Shown here piece after piece: positions 1-8,458 of a DNA stretch of 64,000 bases. The stretch covers positions 1-64,000 of the forward strand of contig NZ_JAHMIN010000018.1 in assembly GCF_018986435.1 (NCBI RefSeq). Reading direction: 5' to 3'. How positions within the stretch are numbered: position 1 is the first letter of the stretch; each line of letters opens with the position of its first letter. The DNA is from Hahella sp. HN01. Lineage in GTDB: Bacteria > Pseudomonadota > Gammaproteobacteria > Pseudomonadales > Oleiphilaceae. A program made the translations under genes and the position numbers. The notes under the pieces were generated by a model. It had not been told where the DNA came from. It made no database searches and saw only the letters and a list, made by a program, of their open reading frames with translations.

Positions 1-80
1 ATCCGCTCCAGAAAGATTTCCCGGCGGGTCTTACGCTTTTTATTCTGGTATTCGGCTTCGGAGAAAGTCATCTGTTCCAT
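1..80 (-). CDS. IS5-family transposase, N-terminal fragment (runs off the window)
   Basis: The reverse strand from the ATG at 80-78 reads MEQMTFSEAEYQNKKRKT and then a basic RREIFLER stretch. This is the typical N terminus of IS5-family DDE transposases, with a short MTF(A/S)EAEY motif followed by a Lys/Arg-rich segment that precedes the DNA-binding region. Only about 26 residues are visible, so whether the rest is intact cannot be judged. It is the transposase of the element whose end lies just to the right. Confidence 0.6.
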   Translation of the reverse strand, partial: MEQMTFSEAEYQNKKRKTRREIFLER

Positions 81-146
81 GAAAAGTGTTCCTGCTGAGT
101 TGGGCTGCCGTATTATGACTGATTCTTGGGGTTATTCAGAGGTTCC
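1..146 (-). mobile_element. Partial IS5-family insertion sequence (one end only)
   Basis: The left window edge cuts an insertion sequence. It contains the start of an IS5-type transposase reading leftwards, followed by about 65 bp of non-coding end sequence. The element probably ends near position 146, because the next four bases are CTAA, which fits the YTAR target preferred by IS5 elements, and because a reading frame without its natural start begins there. The other end and its matching target duplication lie outside the window, so the exact boundary is inferred. Confidence 0.6.
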
Positions 147-530
147 CTAACTCCTGAAAGTTGCATAAGAGTTCAAGATGAACTACGCGATAATTGGCCC
201 GAGTATTTATTAGACACGGCTCACAAAAGAGGAGCCAAACCAGCGATTATTTTTGAGTACGCAACGCCCTATGGCGATATATGCCACTTAAATTCCTGGG
301 TAGTAGATCGAGACAGAAATTATTACGCAATAGAGGTTGTTTATGTACTCGGCGTAGGTAGGGTTCTCTTATATTTAGATGGCGAAAAATACCTCCTAGA
401 AACCGAATATCAGACCCGCACCCTTAAGCCGCTGGCAATCGAGGACAACGAGAAGAATAATTGGGTTAAGACTGAAGCAATTAAAGCCTTAAGTGTGCTT
501 AATCGTGGGAAGTATTATTTCGATGAGTGA
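147..530 (+). pseudogene. Small hypothetical protein, 5' end removed by the IS insertion
   Basis: An open frame of about 127 codons runs to a TGA at 528-530. Its only upstream start (a TTG at 126) lies inside the insertion-sequence end, so the native N terminus is missing and the visible first residues are IS-encoded. The protein is hydrophilic and mixed alpha/beta, with a run of Tyr, Val and Leu (EVVYVLGVGRVLLYLDGEKY) that looks like a beta-meander. I recognise no domain. The base composition is AT-richer than the metabolic genes to the right. It could be a remnant of a small accessory gene of the kind found at 3.9-8.3 kb. The 3' end overlaps the convergent LysR gene by 16 bp. Confidence 0.45.
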
Positions 531-1447
531 CAATCATAAACCAACACACATGGGTGCAAGGGTACTGAATGCATAAGCTCAAAGATCGTCGCCAATAATG
601 CTCGGGATGAAGGTGATAACACTTTGTCCCTGCGCTGCATGAGGAAAACTTTCCTGTTTATCTCTGGCTTAAGTTGGGAGAACTTCATGGATACAGCGTC
701 ATAGTGCGACGCCCCCAAAGCAGACAGTACAGCAACACCGACTCCAGACCGGGCCAATGCCAGCTGTTGCGCCAGGCTCGAAACCTCAATTCCGATACTC
801 ATCCATGCCACCACATCCGAGCCGTTGACGCTAAGCAAATGATGAATACTGGTATCGTTACTTTCTTTAAGCAAAGGCAGGCTCGCCAGGTCACAGACAT
901 CCACGTCAGTCCCAAGCTTGTACTCGGAGGGATCGGCAAGCACCCCCAGTGGAGCGCTTAACAACGGGGTGCACAACAATGCTCCCGTGTTTCCGACAGG
1001 GGAGCCAATACCGAAGTCCACTTCACTATTATCAACCCGTCGGGTAATCCCCTGACTGTTGTCATTGATGATCCTGACACGCACCCTTGGAAAGCTTTGG
1101 GCGAACACCTTAAGCACGGCTGGAAGCACTGTGCAGCCAAATGCCTCACCCACCGCCAGACTAACCGAACCCTGCTGTCCTGTCGCTTCCCCTCGCACCA
1201 TATCTATCGCAGCAGTCATATCGTTGAGAAGCCGCTGGGCGACCGGCAGAAACCTTTCGCCTTCCATGGTCAGATTAATTCTGCGGGTTGAGCGCTGAAA
1301 CAGGGTGACGCCGAGCTGGCTTTCAAGCTCCTTCAGAGCCCGAGTCAACGCCGGCTGGCTGATGTGCAGGATTTCACTTGCCCGAGAGACATTACAATAA
1401 GCGGCAGTGGTAACGAACATCTGGAGATGACGCTGAGATAGATTCAT
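515..1447 (-). CDS. LysR-family transcriptional regulator
   Basis: This is a 310-residue LysR-type regulator of normal family length. Residues 1-60 form the winged helix-turn-helix, with the typical LHISQPALTRALKELE recognition helix and LGVTLFQRSTR wing. Residues 90-295 form the periplasmic-binding-like effector domain. It is transcribed divergently from the exported alpha/beta hydrolase whose start lies about 100 bp away. LysR regulators often control the divergent neighbour, so that hydrolase is the likely target and the shared intergenic region the likely operator site. The effector is unknown. The C-terminal tail (CVLVYDCHSSK) is slightly longer than usual. Confidence 0.88.
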   Translation of the reverse strand: MNLSQRHLQMFVTTAAYCNVSRASEILHISQPALTRALKELESQLGVTLFQRSTRRINLTMEGERFLPVAQRLLNDMTAAIDMVRGEATGQQGSVSLAVGEAFGCTVLPAVLKVFAQSFPRVRVRIINDNSQGITRRVDNSEVDFGIGSPVGNTGALLCTPLLSAPLGVLADPSEYKLGTDVDVCDLASLPLLKESNDTSIHHLLSVNGSDVVAWMSIGIEVSSLAQQLALARSGVGVAVLSALGASHYDAVSMKFSQLKPEINRKVFLMQRRDKVLSPSSRALLATIFELMHSVPLHPCVLVYDCHSSK

Positions 1448-1548
1448 AACTCTTAATTATTAATCAGCTCAATTAATGCATTAGACATCACTCAAACTGA
1501 TTTTTAAAGTGGTGACGTCACTATTGGAGCTTGTATCGGAGCCGCACC

Positions 1549-2388
1549 ATGAAACTATCCCGCTTTCTTTTTGCCATGCTATATGCCTACGCTGTCCTTT
1601 CCCTGCAGGCGGAAGCCAAAACACCACAAGGAGAAGTAAAGGGGCATGCAAGCGCTCACGACGCCGTTTCATCCCGTAAGGCGATAAGCGACGCTCAGAT
1701 AGCGCTGCCTGGCAGCGTCACTGGTGGCGATATCTATCTGGGATTATTAAAAAATGCGCCAAAGCTTTTGGACAAAAAGGTTCCCGTGGTGGTATTCCTG
1801 CATGGTTCCTCAGGGTTGGGTTTGCAAGCTATTGGTCAATGGCAACAGTGGCTGGCTGGCCTGGGAATCGCCAGTCTCGCCCCCGACTCTTTCGCCCTGC
1901 CAGATAGACTGACCTATAAGTCGCCGGTCAGTAAGGATATCTACGAGAAAATCCATGCCCTGCGCAGCTCAGAAATCAATCTGGCCATTCAGGCGTTGAA
2001 AACGATTCCCTGGGCTGACAGTCAACAACTGGTGCTGGCGGGCGCCAGTGAAGGATCGGTTGCGGTAGCCCGTTATAGCGGCGAGGCATTCGCGGGACGA
2101 ATTATCTTTTCGTGGAGTTGCGAGCATAACTACTTTGTGGCTTCTCCCGATACTGCTGTGCTCGACGGGCGTCCCATCATGAACGTCATCAGCGCCAGCG
2201 ACCCTTACTTCTCTTCCGCCAATGAATGGCTCGGAAATGCGTCCGCCAAGGGAAGTTGTATAGAGGCTTTCAAAGGGCGCGCTAACGCCAGCGTCGTATT
2301 AATACCCGATGCGCCCCACACCCTGCTTAACCTGCCTATGGCCAGGCAACCGGTAGCCGCTTTTCTGGAGAATCTTTTCAGGCTCTAA
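1549..2388 (+). CDS. Exported dienelactone hydrolase-like alpha/beta hydrolase
   Basis: A protein of about 279 residues with a Sec signal peptide (MKLSRFLFAMLYAYAVLSLQ, cleaved near AEA). It has an alpha/beta-hydrolase core: oxyanion region VVVFLHGSSGLG, nucleophile elbow GASEGS (Ser between two Gly-type residues) and a late His in PDAPHTLLN that would complete the triad. This pattern resembles the dienelactone hydrolase group, but the substrate cannot be told. The ATG at 1549 is chosen over the in-frame TTG 18 bp upstream because a GGAG ribosome site lies 7 bases before it and the signal peptide begins there. It diverges from the LysR gene and may be its target. Confidence 0.75.
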   Translation: MKLSRFLFAMLYAYAVLSLQAEAKTPQGEVKGHASAHDAVSSRKAISDAQIALPGSVTGGDIYLGLLKNAPKLLDKKVPVVVFLHGSSGLGLQAIGQWQQWLAGLGIASLAPDSFALPDRLTYKSPVSKDIYEKIHALRSSEINLAIQALKTIPWADSQQLVLAGASEGSVAVARYSGEAFAGRIIFSWSCEHNYFVASPDTAVLDGRPIMNVISASDPYFSSANEWLGNASAKGSCIEAFKGRANASVVLIPDAPHTLLNLPMARQPVAAFLENLFRL

Positions 2389-2539
2389 GGCCCGTCACGA
2401 TGGACACGGCTCACGCCAGGTCGATGAACCGATGTCTGGGGTTTCGCTTTGTAATTGTCGGAGTATCCGCTGGCGGACTCATGATTGAATCTTTCTATTG
2501 GCGTACAAAGCCTTCATATGGGGCATTGTCTATGGCGTG

Positions 2540-2569
2540 GCGCTTTGGGGAAATTAGCCCCCAAAGCGC
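2540..2569. terminator. Hairpin between convergent genes, probable bidirectional terminator
   Basis: An 11-bp perfect stem, GCGCTTTGGGG pairing with CCCCAAAGCGC, around an 8-base loop. It lies between the hydrolase and the convergent PEP-CTERM gene. No strong T-run follows on either strand, so intrinsic termination is likely but not certain. Confidence 0.5.
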
Positions 2570-2597
2570 AGTATGTAAAATCCTTATGACTGTCTTG

Positions 2598-3218
2598 TTA
2601 TGCTCTTAGCTTTCGGCCCAGACATAAGCCAAGCCCCATTAACAGGAGGCCAATGGAAGATGGTTCTGGAACAGATACAGGATCTAATGCCCCAATACTA
2701 AAGTCAGTCGCTCTGTACGAGCCTGCAAACGAGGAAACAGTAAGACCTTGTGAAGCTAAATGCTTTACAACTCTACCGTCTCCTGGATAACGGTATGTGA
2801 AGCCTTGATAACTTCCCTCGCCCTCGTATGAATATTCACTGACTGTTGTTGAAGGTAAGAAGCCACTGATCGACTGGTCATGATAGCCGTATAAAATTAT
2901 ATCCGTAATATCAGTGACACCTAAACCAGAAATATTCCAATGTGTCGGTTCATACGAAGATAAAACAAGTGTAGTCGACTTACCATGTTGATCTCCAATT
3001 TCTACATTTGCATTACCCGTGGGGTGATAATCAAAAGAATGATCCCTTCTAGTCTCATATACACCGATAAAATATAGCGAGTAATCGTTATTAACTTCGG
3101 AAGACTCATAATAGCTAGTGCTATAACTTGGATCGTTAATAGTTATTGGGACCGCATGCGCCGCGGTTACAAAAAATACGGAAGATAGTGAAAACACTAA
3201 TTTCTTTACGATACTCAT
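2598..3218 (-). CDS. PEP-CTERM sorting-domain exported protein
   Basis: A 206-residue protein with a Sec signal peptide (MSIVKKLVFSLSSVFFVTAAHA) and a classic PEP-CTERM tail: VPEPSS, then a hydrophobic helix (IGLLLMGLGLCL) and a basic end (GRKLRA). Such proteins are exported, recognised by an exosortase (EpsH/XrtA type) and usually linked to exopolysaccharide matrix. The middle is rich in Tyr, Ser and Thr, with no domain I recognise. No exosortase or polysaccharide locus lies in this window, so the processing machinery must be encoded elsewhere. A second PEP-CTERM protein is found at 13.6 kb. The ATG is followed directly by the signal peptide. Confidence 0.85.
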   Translation of the reverse strand: MSIVKKLVFSLSSVFFVTAAHAVPITINDPSYSTSYYESSEVNNDYSLYFIGVYETRRDHSFDYHPTGNANVEIGDQHGKSTTLVLSSYEPTHWNISGLGVTDITDIILYGYHDQSISGFLPSTTVSEYSYEGEGSYQGFTYRYPGDGRVVKHLASQGLTVSSFAGSYRATDFSIGALDPVSVPEPSSIGLLLMGLGLCLGRKLRA

Positions 3219-3898
3219 TTTCAGTCCTTTTTTTACTGCTTAGTTTCATAAAATTTTGCCTGGCATCCGGCTCTCCAAGCAAAATTCCGGTATAGCCTTT
3301 GTTGAGGAAAATTACGCAAAAAAGCGATATCGGAATGGTATCCAATGCAAGCATGTGGCATATAACTTCCAAGCATTATAATTCAATAAGCTGGCGCTTG
3401 CACTCACCAATACGTTTTTGAAGTTCAGATTTGCCTGTAAAGCCCGTGGACATATAGTAAAAAGAAAGTAAAGTTAAGAACATCTTTTGATAGCGCGCCG
3501 TTCTCTCAAAAAAAACCTTATTTTTGGCCAAATAACCATCAAGACTTGATGATTGTTATTCACCCACGCAAACCGTGGTCTGCAATGTACTTAGCCACAC
3601 ACAAAGAGCCTTGCGAACAAATTAATATGACGCCTAAAAAATAAGCAAGTGATATTTTAGTCAGATACGTTTATTATTTATGGCGCTCGCAATGTATTCA
3701 AGATCATCTTTAAATGTGGGCGTCGATGTTCATCGATTTGGCTACCTATTGTCTGCAAGTAAAATTTATTGTAATTCAACTTGCCAACGTGTAATCCTCA
3801 GTACTTACATAGAAGTTTATCCGCGAGCACAGTACAGTGCTCGCGACAGGTAGACATAGTAGCACCGGAGGTGAATTTGGGCTGATTTTGACATTCTT
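3219..3898. other. AT-rich intergenic stretch, no gene recognised
   Basis: About 680 bp with no convincing coding region. It must hold the promoter of the PEP-CTERM gene (transcribed leftwards) and the end of the small-gene cluster to the right. A 9-bp perfect hairpin lies near its right edge and is listed separately. Short open frames here have no ribosome site and look random. Confidence 0.5.
3822..3845 (-). terminator. Perfect hairpin downstream of the small-gene cluster
   Basis: CGCGAGCAC pairs with GTGCTCGCG around the 6-base loop agtaca. It lies about 55 bp past the stop codon of the leftmost minus-strand gene of the cluster, which suits a terminator. No T-run follows, so this is tentative. 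Confidence 0.4.
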
Positions 3899-4240
3899 CT
3901 ATCTCGAGTCATCATAGTAGAAAGGTAATTTTGGAGAGTCAAACTCGCCTTCTCCATATTTTTCTTCAATGTGTTCTGGGAACATATTTCGCATTTTTTC
4001 GTGGATTGAGGTATGAAGCAACTTAAAAGCGGCCTTATCATTTATAGACCCCATAAAACGATCAATATCTTCCGTTTTTTGGTAGCGTAATGGCTGATGA
4101 AAGAACCGCAGGTATTCCTGTAAAGTAGAAAACACATACATCAGGTCTTTCAAGTTAACCTCTACCTTTTCATCAGGATCGATTGCATCAAAGCCATAGG
4201 TTGCGATTTCTTCCAAATCCTCGGTGTACTCTTTATTCAC
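3899..4240 (-). CDS. Small acidic hypothetical protein (immunity-like)
   Basis: A 113-residue soluble acidic protein with no signal peptide and no domain I recognise. It is predicted mostly helical, with Glu/Asp-rich ends, and ends with FYYDDSR. A GAGG ribosome site lies about 10 bases before the ATG. It is one of several unrelated small soluble proteins packed in the same AT-rich block. That arrangement is seen in immunity-gene arrays linked to contact-dependent or type VI toxins, but no toxin gene is present in the window, so this is only a contextual guess. Confidence 0.6.
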   Translation of the reverse strand: MNKEYTEDLEEIATYGFDAIDPDEKVEVNLKDLMYVFSTLQEYLRFFHQPLRYQKTEDIDRFMGSINDKAAFKLLHTSIHEKMRNMFPEHIEEKYGEGEFDSPKLPFYYDDSR

Positions 4241-4340
4241 TTACCACCTCGTGAAACATGTGACTATTTAGTGCAGTTCGGCTTTACTGTTTACAAAAAG
4301 CTCCGGCGGATACAAATCCGCATGCGGCGCTTTATAGTAA

Positions 4341-4814
4341 TTAGTCACTCTCCCAACAATTTAGCATTCTAACCTTGTTCGCTCCCACTAAGGCCATAAA
4401 AGATTCGTGGCATTCGGGGCATCTGACAATGCTGAAGCTGCAGCCATGTCTGGTTATAGAGCCATGATTTACATAAATAGAACCCCACTCTCCCTGAATA
4501 AAAACCTGCGCCAGCTCCTCAAGACGCTCTTCAGAAATAGATACGCCATTTTCATAACGTAAATGATCGCCAATAAAATGGATGAGATATGGTGCTGCCT
4601 CTGAACTTTCTATCTGCTTATATTTCTCCATACAGAGCTCGAAGGGCCAATCCCATATTTTTAAAGGATTCATTTCATTGAATATTTTTAAAGCAGACTC
4701 TAATGATGCCTCTTTCAGTGAGATATCATAGACCACGAAGCACTCGTAATCGAGGTCTTCAGGATACTCCAGTAAGCTTGCCGTGCTTTTGAAAAAATCT
4801 GCTAGATGCTTCAT
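4341..4814 (-). CDS. Hypothetical protein with a C-terminal CxxC pair
   Basis: A 157-residue acidic soluble protein. The C-terminal third has Cys residues in HGCSFSIVRCPECHESFMAL and a later MLNCWESD. RCPEC is a CxxC knuckle that could bind zinc with another Cys or His. The N-terminal two thirds is helical and Glu-rich. I recognise no family. The ribosome site is weak. It shares orientation and composition with the genes on both sides and may be part of the same immunity-like cluster. Confidence 0.6.
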   Translation of the reverse strand: MKHLADFFKSTASLLEYPEDLDYECFVVYDISLKEASLESALKIFNEMNPLKIWDWPFELCMEKYKQIESSEAAPYLIHFIGDHLRYENGVSISEERLEELAQVFIQGEWGSIYVNHGSITRHGCSFSIVRCPECHESFMALVGANKVRMLNCWESD

Positions 4815-4874
4815 AGCTCATTTCACTTAAAGCTTTGATAGGGAGGGAGGTCCTTTTAAAGAAAATTACTAAAG

Positions 4875-5228
4875 CTACGCAGCAGTAGACCAACATAGCA
4901 TGAAGTAGAGTGATTGCTCTTTCCACATTAAAGCCTTGCTATTCCAGTCGTTGCACACCAGCGTAAACTCTTTGCAGCGGTCTTGCCCCGAAATATCCAG
5001 TTTTTCTCTAAGTGATGCTGAAATATCTTTTACAAATCTCATATAAAAACCATAATCTCTTGGCGTCATTACTCTTTTCCCCCAAGCGTATTCCAAACAT
5101 GCATCGGCAAATTCGTCTCCGGACTTCCAGCGATCCCACCTTGACTTTATTAACACTATTGCTTGCTCCGAACTCGCAGATTCAAAGCAATATTGATTGA
5201 ACTCCTTAACTATCTTTATAGATGGCAT
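4875..5228 (-). CDS. Small hypothetical protein
   Basis: A 117-residue protein, helical and Trp-rich (RWDRWKSG, CNDWNSKALMW), with no signal peptide or membrane segment. I recognise no family. It lies on the minus strand in the same AT-rich group of small genes, 60 bp upstream of its neighbour, so the two may be co-transcribed. Length and style resemble immunity proteins, without direct evidence. Confidence 0.55.
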   Translation of the reverse strand: MPSIKIVKEFNQYCFESASSEQAIVLIKSRWDRWKSGDEFADACLEYAWGKRVMTPRDYGFYMRFVKDISASLREKLDISGQDRCKEFTLVCNDWNSKALMWKEQSLYFMLCWSTAA

Positions 5229-5456
5229 ATAAACTCTAATAGCTACCTTATTAACTCACAGGCGCTTCTCTAAGCGTAAAATACGACAAAACTACAACAG
5301 GTCCCATATCATTTTCAGCAATTCCAAATAGTTGCTATCTTTTTGTTATTATGAACCAGTAACACTCACCGTTCATACAGCCAAACGTCGGCTCCATCTC
5401 CAACTTAAGGGAGCAGCTTAAGCCCCCAGAGAACAAAGCGGACTGCCTGTCAAGCA

Positions 5457-5876
5457 TCACTGCTCGTACTCACCGCTTACTGATGCGGCAAGTTCCAATA
5501 GTTCCTGATAAGCCTCGTGATGATGGTCAGCTGATAGCATATTTTTGTCGAACTTTAAAAGCTGAGCTTGCATCTGAATTAGAGATTCAGGTGATGTAAT
5601 TGAGTCTGCGATAATAGAAAATGCCGTGATAGACACTTCAAAGCTGCCGGTCAAGACTATATCTACAAGAACTTCCATAAAAGCTTCACAGTTGAATGCA
5701 CTTAAGGCGTATACGAGCGTTCCTCGGTGGTTAATATTCTCAGGCTTTGTGATTGCCCGGAAAAGTGGCTCGACTGCACGTTCATCACCAAGATCCATTA
5801 GAGTTAAAGCTGATCTATTTCTAATTGAAGCGTCTGAAGACGCCAAATCGCGGATAAGTGCCTGAACTTCACACAT
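5457..5876 (-). CDS. Small HEAT-like repeat protein
   Basis: A 139-residue protein built of HEAT or PBS-lyase-like helical repeats: SSDASIRNRSALTLMDLGDE, RAVEPLFRAI and then HRGTLVYALSAF are typical repeat signatures. Such scaffolds mediate protein-protein contacts, and many small HEAT proteins in toxin loci act as immunity proteins. The start ATG is followed directly by the first repeat. It is probably cytoplasmic. The partner is unknown. Confidence 0.65.
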   Translation of the reverse strand: MCEVQALIRDLASSDASIRNRSALTLMDLGDERAVEPLFRAITKPENINHRGTLVYALSAFNCEAFMEVLVDIVLTGSFEVSITAFSIIADSITSPESLIQMQAQLLKFDKNMLSADHHHEAYQELLELAASVSGEYEQ

Positions 5877-6221
5877 AACGGATTAATACCTAAAAACTTG
5901 TACATTTCACCTTCTGCCCGTATAGAGTATACCGTAGAATTTCGGGCGGCTTAAATCACGTAAGAACTTACTTAAGCATATGAGCATTTGCGTGGGCCTG
6001 ATTATTACCAGGCCGGGCTATTAAACCGCCATGACTTTTAGAATTCTATTCTCGCAAAAACGTGCTTCCTGGCGCTACAAATAGTGGGGATTCAATATGT
6101 TAAATTCTATCTTTTATCTAATGCAAAAAAATCGCCGCATCGTGGCCTACCTTCAGTCAAACTTTAGCTATAATTTAATCGGCGCCATGTAAAATTGGAT
6201 TAACTGCAAAGGAATATTGCA
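5877..6221. other. Divergent intergenic region
   Basis: 345 bp between the HEAT-like gene (leftward) and the secreted DUF4360 gene (rightward), so it must hold both promoters. A TATAAT at 6169-6174 is a plausible -10 element for the rightward gene, without a convincing -35. A 6-bp stem GGCCTG/CAGGCC sits at 5995-6014. No gene is seen. Confidence 0.4.
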
Positions 6222-6857
6222 ATGAGAAAGATAATTTATATCAGTACTTTATGTCTATTTCTCATCTCATCCGCATCTTGGGCCTATGAGTATCCTGCTG
6301 ATCCCTATTGGACGGTGGAACTTGCCGGTGCGTGGGGCTCTGGTTGCCCACATCCAAACGAGGTTCGCGTAGTACCAACTCCAGACTATAAGACCATCGT
6401 AGCTAGGTTTGATGACTATCATGCTAATACTGACACTTCTCCTGTTGGAGTCGATTTGGCCAGATGCAATATCACTATATGGGTATGGGGGTATCCGGAC
6501 TATCAGTTTTCATGGGTTGGAATGAGGTATAGGGGTTTTCTTTATATGGACGAGGGATCCAAAACCTTATTGGAGGCGGACTATTATTTTAACGACACCC
6601 CGGTTCATCAGCACTTCAAAAGAGAATGGAATCCCGACTATCCTATAGCAGAAACAATGTACATAGAGGACAAATTCTTCCCTCCCTCATACAAGTGGTC
6701 CGAGTGTGGGGAAGGTGCTTTAGTAACACTCGATTCGGCTTTAACCGCTTTTAAACACAATGGAAATTTTGCACAGATAATGCTTACCCATAACGATATC
6801 ACGACAGAAGTTTACTTCCAGCTAGACTGGAGACCATGCACTCCACAAGCTGAGTAA
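6222..6857 (+). CDS. Secreted DUF4360-like protein
   Basis: A 211-residue protein with a Sec signal peptide (MRKIIYISTLCLFLISSASWA). The mature part resembles the DUF4360 family: an early GSGCP motif, then a VARFDDYHA strand, a central Cys (ARCNITIWVW) and the FSWVGMRYRGFLYMDEG strand. These are exported proteins of unknown function known from several bacteria and fungi. Cys residues at GCP, ARC, EC and RPC could form disulfides, fitting an extracellular location. An AAAGGA ribosome site lies about 9 bases before the ATG. Unlike its left-hand neighbours it is exported, so it could be a secreted product rather than an immunity factor. Confidence 0.7.
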   Translation: MRKIIYISTLCLFLISSASWAYEYPADPYWTVELAGAWGSGCPHPNEVRVVPTPDYKTIVARFDDYHANTDTSPVGVDLARCNITIWVWGYPDYQFSWVGMRYRGFLYMDEGSKTLLEADYYFNDTPVHQHFKREWNPDYPIAETMYIEDKFFPPSYKWSECGEGALVTLDSALTAFKHNGNFAQIMLTHNDITTEVYFQLDWRPCTPQAE

Positions 6858-7252
6858 GACACTTGGGCAATGGCGCTGTATTTTTAGTAAGGTCAAGTAT
6901 GTACTCTTTTGGTGAACAGACAGCATTATAATGATTTTTCCTGTTCCTGTTTACCAAGGGAGTACAGCTTCCGAAAAACACTAAAAATTTTCGCACCGCG
7001 ACCTGCCATTCACAAAGCCGACACCATCTGCCGAGATCACAACAAAGATGCGCAACCATTTCTTTACGGGCCAATCTGATACATAACACATTGCTCTGCC
7101 AAGAGAGCCCGATATTTGGCTTTCAAACAGGGCACATTATAGTACTTTCATTTTTTCAATGGAAAAATAGTGCATAGCGATATATATTCAAATCCACGAA
7201 ACCTTAAAACCCACACATCATACAGCAACCAAAATTTCATTTAGGCCATATC
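6858..7252. other. Intergenic stretch, no gene recognised
   Basis: 395 AT-rich bp. A 96-codon minus-strand frame crosses it but overlaps the 3' end of the DUF4360 gene, has no ribosome site and has low-complexity composition, so I do not call it. The promoter of the next rightward gene should lie at the right edge. Confidence 0.4.
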
Positions 7253-7879
7253 ATGGGAATATATGCTAGTTATTACCTTGGAAGGAAAGACGGTATAGAA
7301 AGCATAGTATTTGAAAACCTTCCCAAGTTAATCGAATGCTTGGATAACTGCAAACTGAATTTCCCTGAGGATTACAACGAATCCATTCACAAAATGTCTA
7401 TTCATATGAATAATGTTGGGCCGTCATCACTTGATGTTAGCACTGAGGAAGAAGCGACCCTTATTGATAGGGTTGTATCTGAGCTATTACTTTACGACAC
7501 TCTAGGTTTAATTACTGGCATTGAGGATTCTCTTATTCAATGGATAGAAGTGCCAATAATGAAGAGATACAGATATGCCCATGACTTAAAGTCAATACTT
7601 CCAAACAGTTCAGGATATGCCCGAGAACTTTATAGGAGAATACTATTTGAAGGTATGTCGATGGCAAATCGCGGTGGGAGTGTATATAAGCTTAACAATG
7701 ATTTGGATACCATTTCGTGGCTACTACCTCATGAAATTGAAAGATTCATGCCCGAGCTCTCTACCATTATAGAAAAACCAAACTTCGATAACGACGAGGA
7801 AGTTGGAATTTACATTATCCATAGCGCAATGAGTAAAGCACAGGAAGAAAACTGTGCTTTGATCGTTACAATTGGGTAG
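7253..7879 (+). CDS. Hypothetical protein, about 208 residues (immunity-like)
   Basis: A soluble, acidic, mainly helical protein without signal peptide or transmembrane segment. It begins MGIYASYYLGRKDGIESI and has DNCKLNFPEDY and YDTLGLITGIEDSLIQW regions, but I recognise no family. AT-rich codon use matches the neighbouring orphan genes. It is the only such cytoplasmic-looking gene of the block on the plus strand. It converges on the next gene. Confidence 0.6.
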   Translation: MGIYASYYLGRKDGIESIVFENLPKLIECLDNCKLNFPEDYNESIHKMSIHMNNVGPSSLDVSTEEEATLIDRVVSELLLYDTLGLITGIEDSLIQWIEVPIMKRYRYAHDLKSILPNSSGYARELYRRILFEGMSMANRGGSVYKLNNDLDTISWLLPHEIERFMPELSTIIEKPNFDNDEEVGIYIIHSAMSKAQEENCALIVTIG

Positions 7880-7911
7880 TAACCAAGCACCAGGATGACA
7901 GCCATCCAGTT

Positions 7912-8337
7912 CTAGTCAAACTCCTCCATCAACTCAGTCACACATAACGCTTCAAAATCAATCTGACTGACTATGCGCCGGAGTTTCTCAATAGGTTCTT
8001 CCTCTTCCTGATGCCAGCAAATAGTCAGGGTCTTTTTTTCACGCTTGTAAGCACCGTCTTCCTGGGGTTTGTAGCTTGATACGCCGACTACCGCGCGCCA
8101 GTATTCACCCGGAGGCAAATCGCTGGTATCCCGTGGAAGTTCGGCTATTTCTTTTTCAAGCTCGTCCAGCCCCCAATAGAACATACCAGGGCTTTCGCTT
8201 ATATCACGCTGCGCTCTTTTCATGCGCATTTTCCTTATCATAAATGGAGAGCCTTCAAGGATGTACATGAAAGCGTCAGTTCCCTCTATTTGAGATAGAG
8301 AAACGTCAAATCCGGTTTTATCTGTAAATTTCCGCAC
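7912..8337 (-). CDS. Hypothetical protein, 141 residues
   Basis: An acidic soluble protein with no signal peptide and an unknown domain. The end is rich in Glu and Asp (ALCVTELMEEFD). A central Trp-containing segment (FYWGLDELEKEIAELP) and a Pro-Gly-Glu turn (DLPPGEYWRAVVGV) suggest a compact alpha/beta fold. It ends the AT-rich small-gene block. From here rightward, composition returns to the GC-richer style of the core genes. Confidence 0.55.
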   Translation of the reverse strand: MRKFTDKTGFDVSLSQIEGTDAFMYILEGSPFMIRKMRMKRAQRDISESPGMFYWGLDELEKEIAELPRDTSDLPPGEYWRAVVGVSSYKPQEDGAYKREKKTLTICWHQEEEEPIEKLRRIVSQIDFEALCVTELMEEFD

Positions 8338-8458
8338 ATCATACCTCTAGGTCGCGTTATAAATTCAGATAGAAAGTTAGCCCCTATTTATATTGAACCT
8401 GCGTATTAGAGTTCACTCGAGCACGACGTTCTTAAACTTGCGGCTATGATGTCGTTTT

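Noticed and set aside
2400-2609. A 69-codon plus-strand frame
   Set aside because: It contains the 11-bp terminator hairpin and overlaps the stop of the PEP-CTERM gene; no domain.
3340-3372. A possible sigma-54 promoter upstream of the first PEP-CTERM gene (TGCCAC-n4-TTGC on the minus strand)
   Set aside because: Spacing between the -24 and -12 elements is one base short and one key G is missing, so it is too weak to call.
3136-3372. A 78-codon minus-strand frame upstream of the PEP-CTERM gene
   Set aside because: It reads through the start of the PEP-CTERM gene in another frame, and no homology is visible.
6799-7089. A 96-codon minus-strand frame
   Set aside because: Overlaps the end of the DUF4360 gene, no ribosome site, no recognisable fold.
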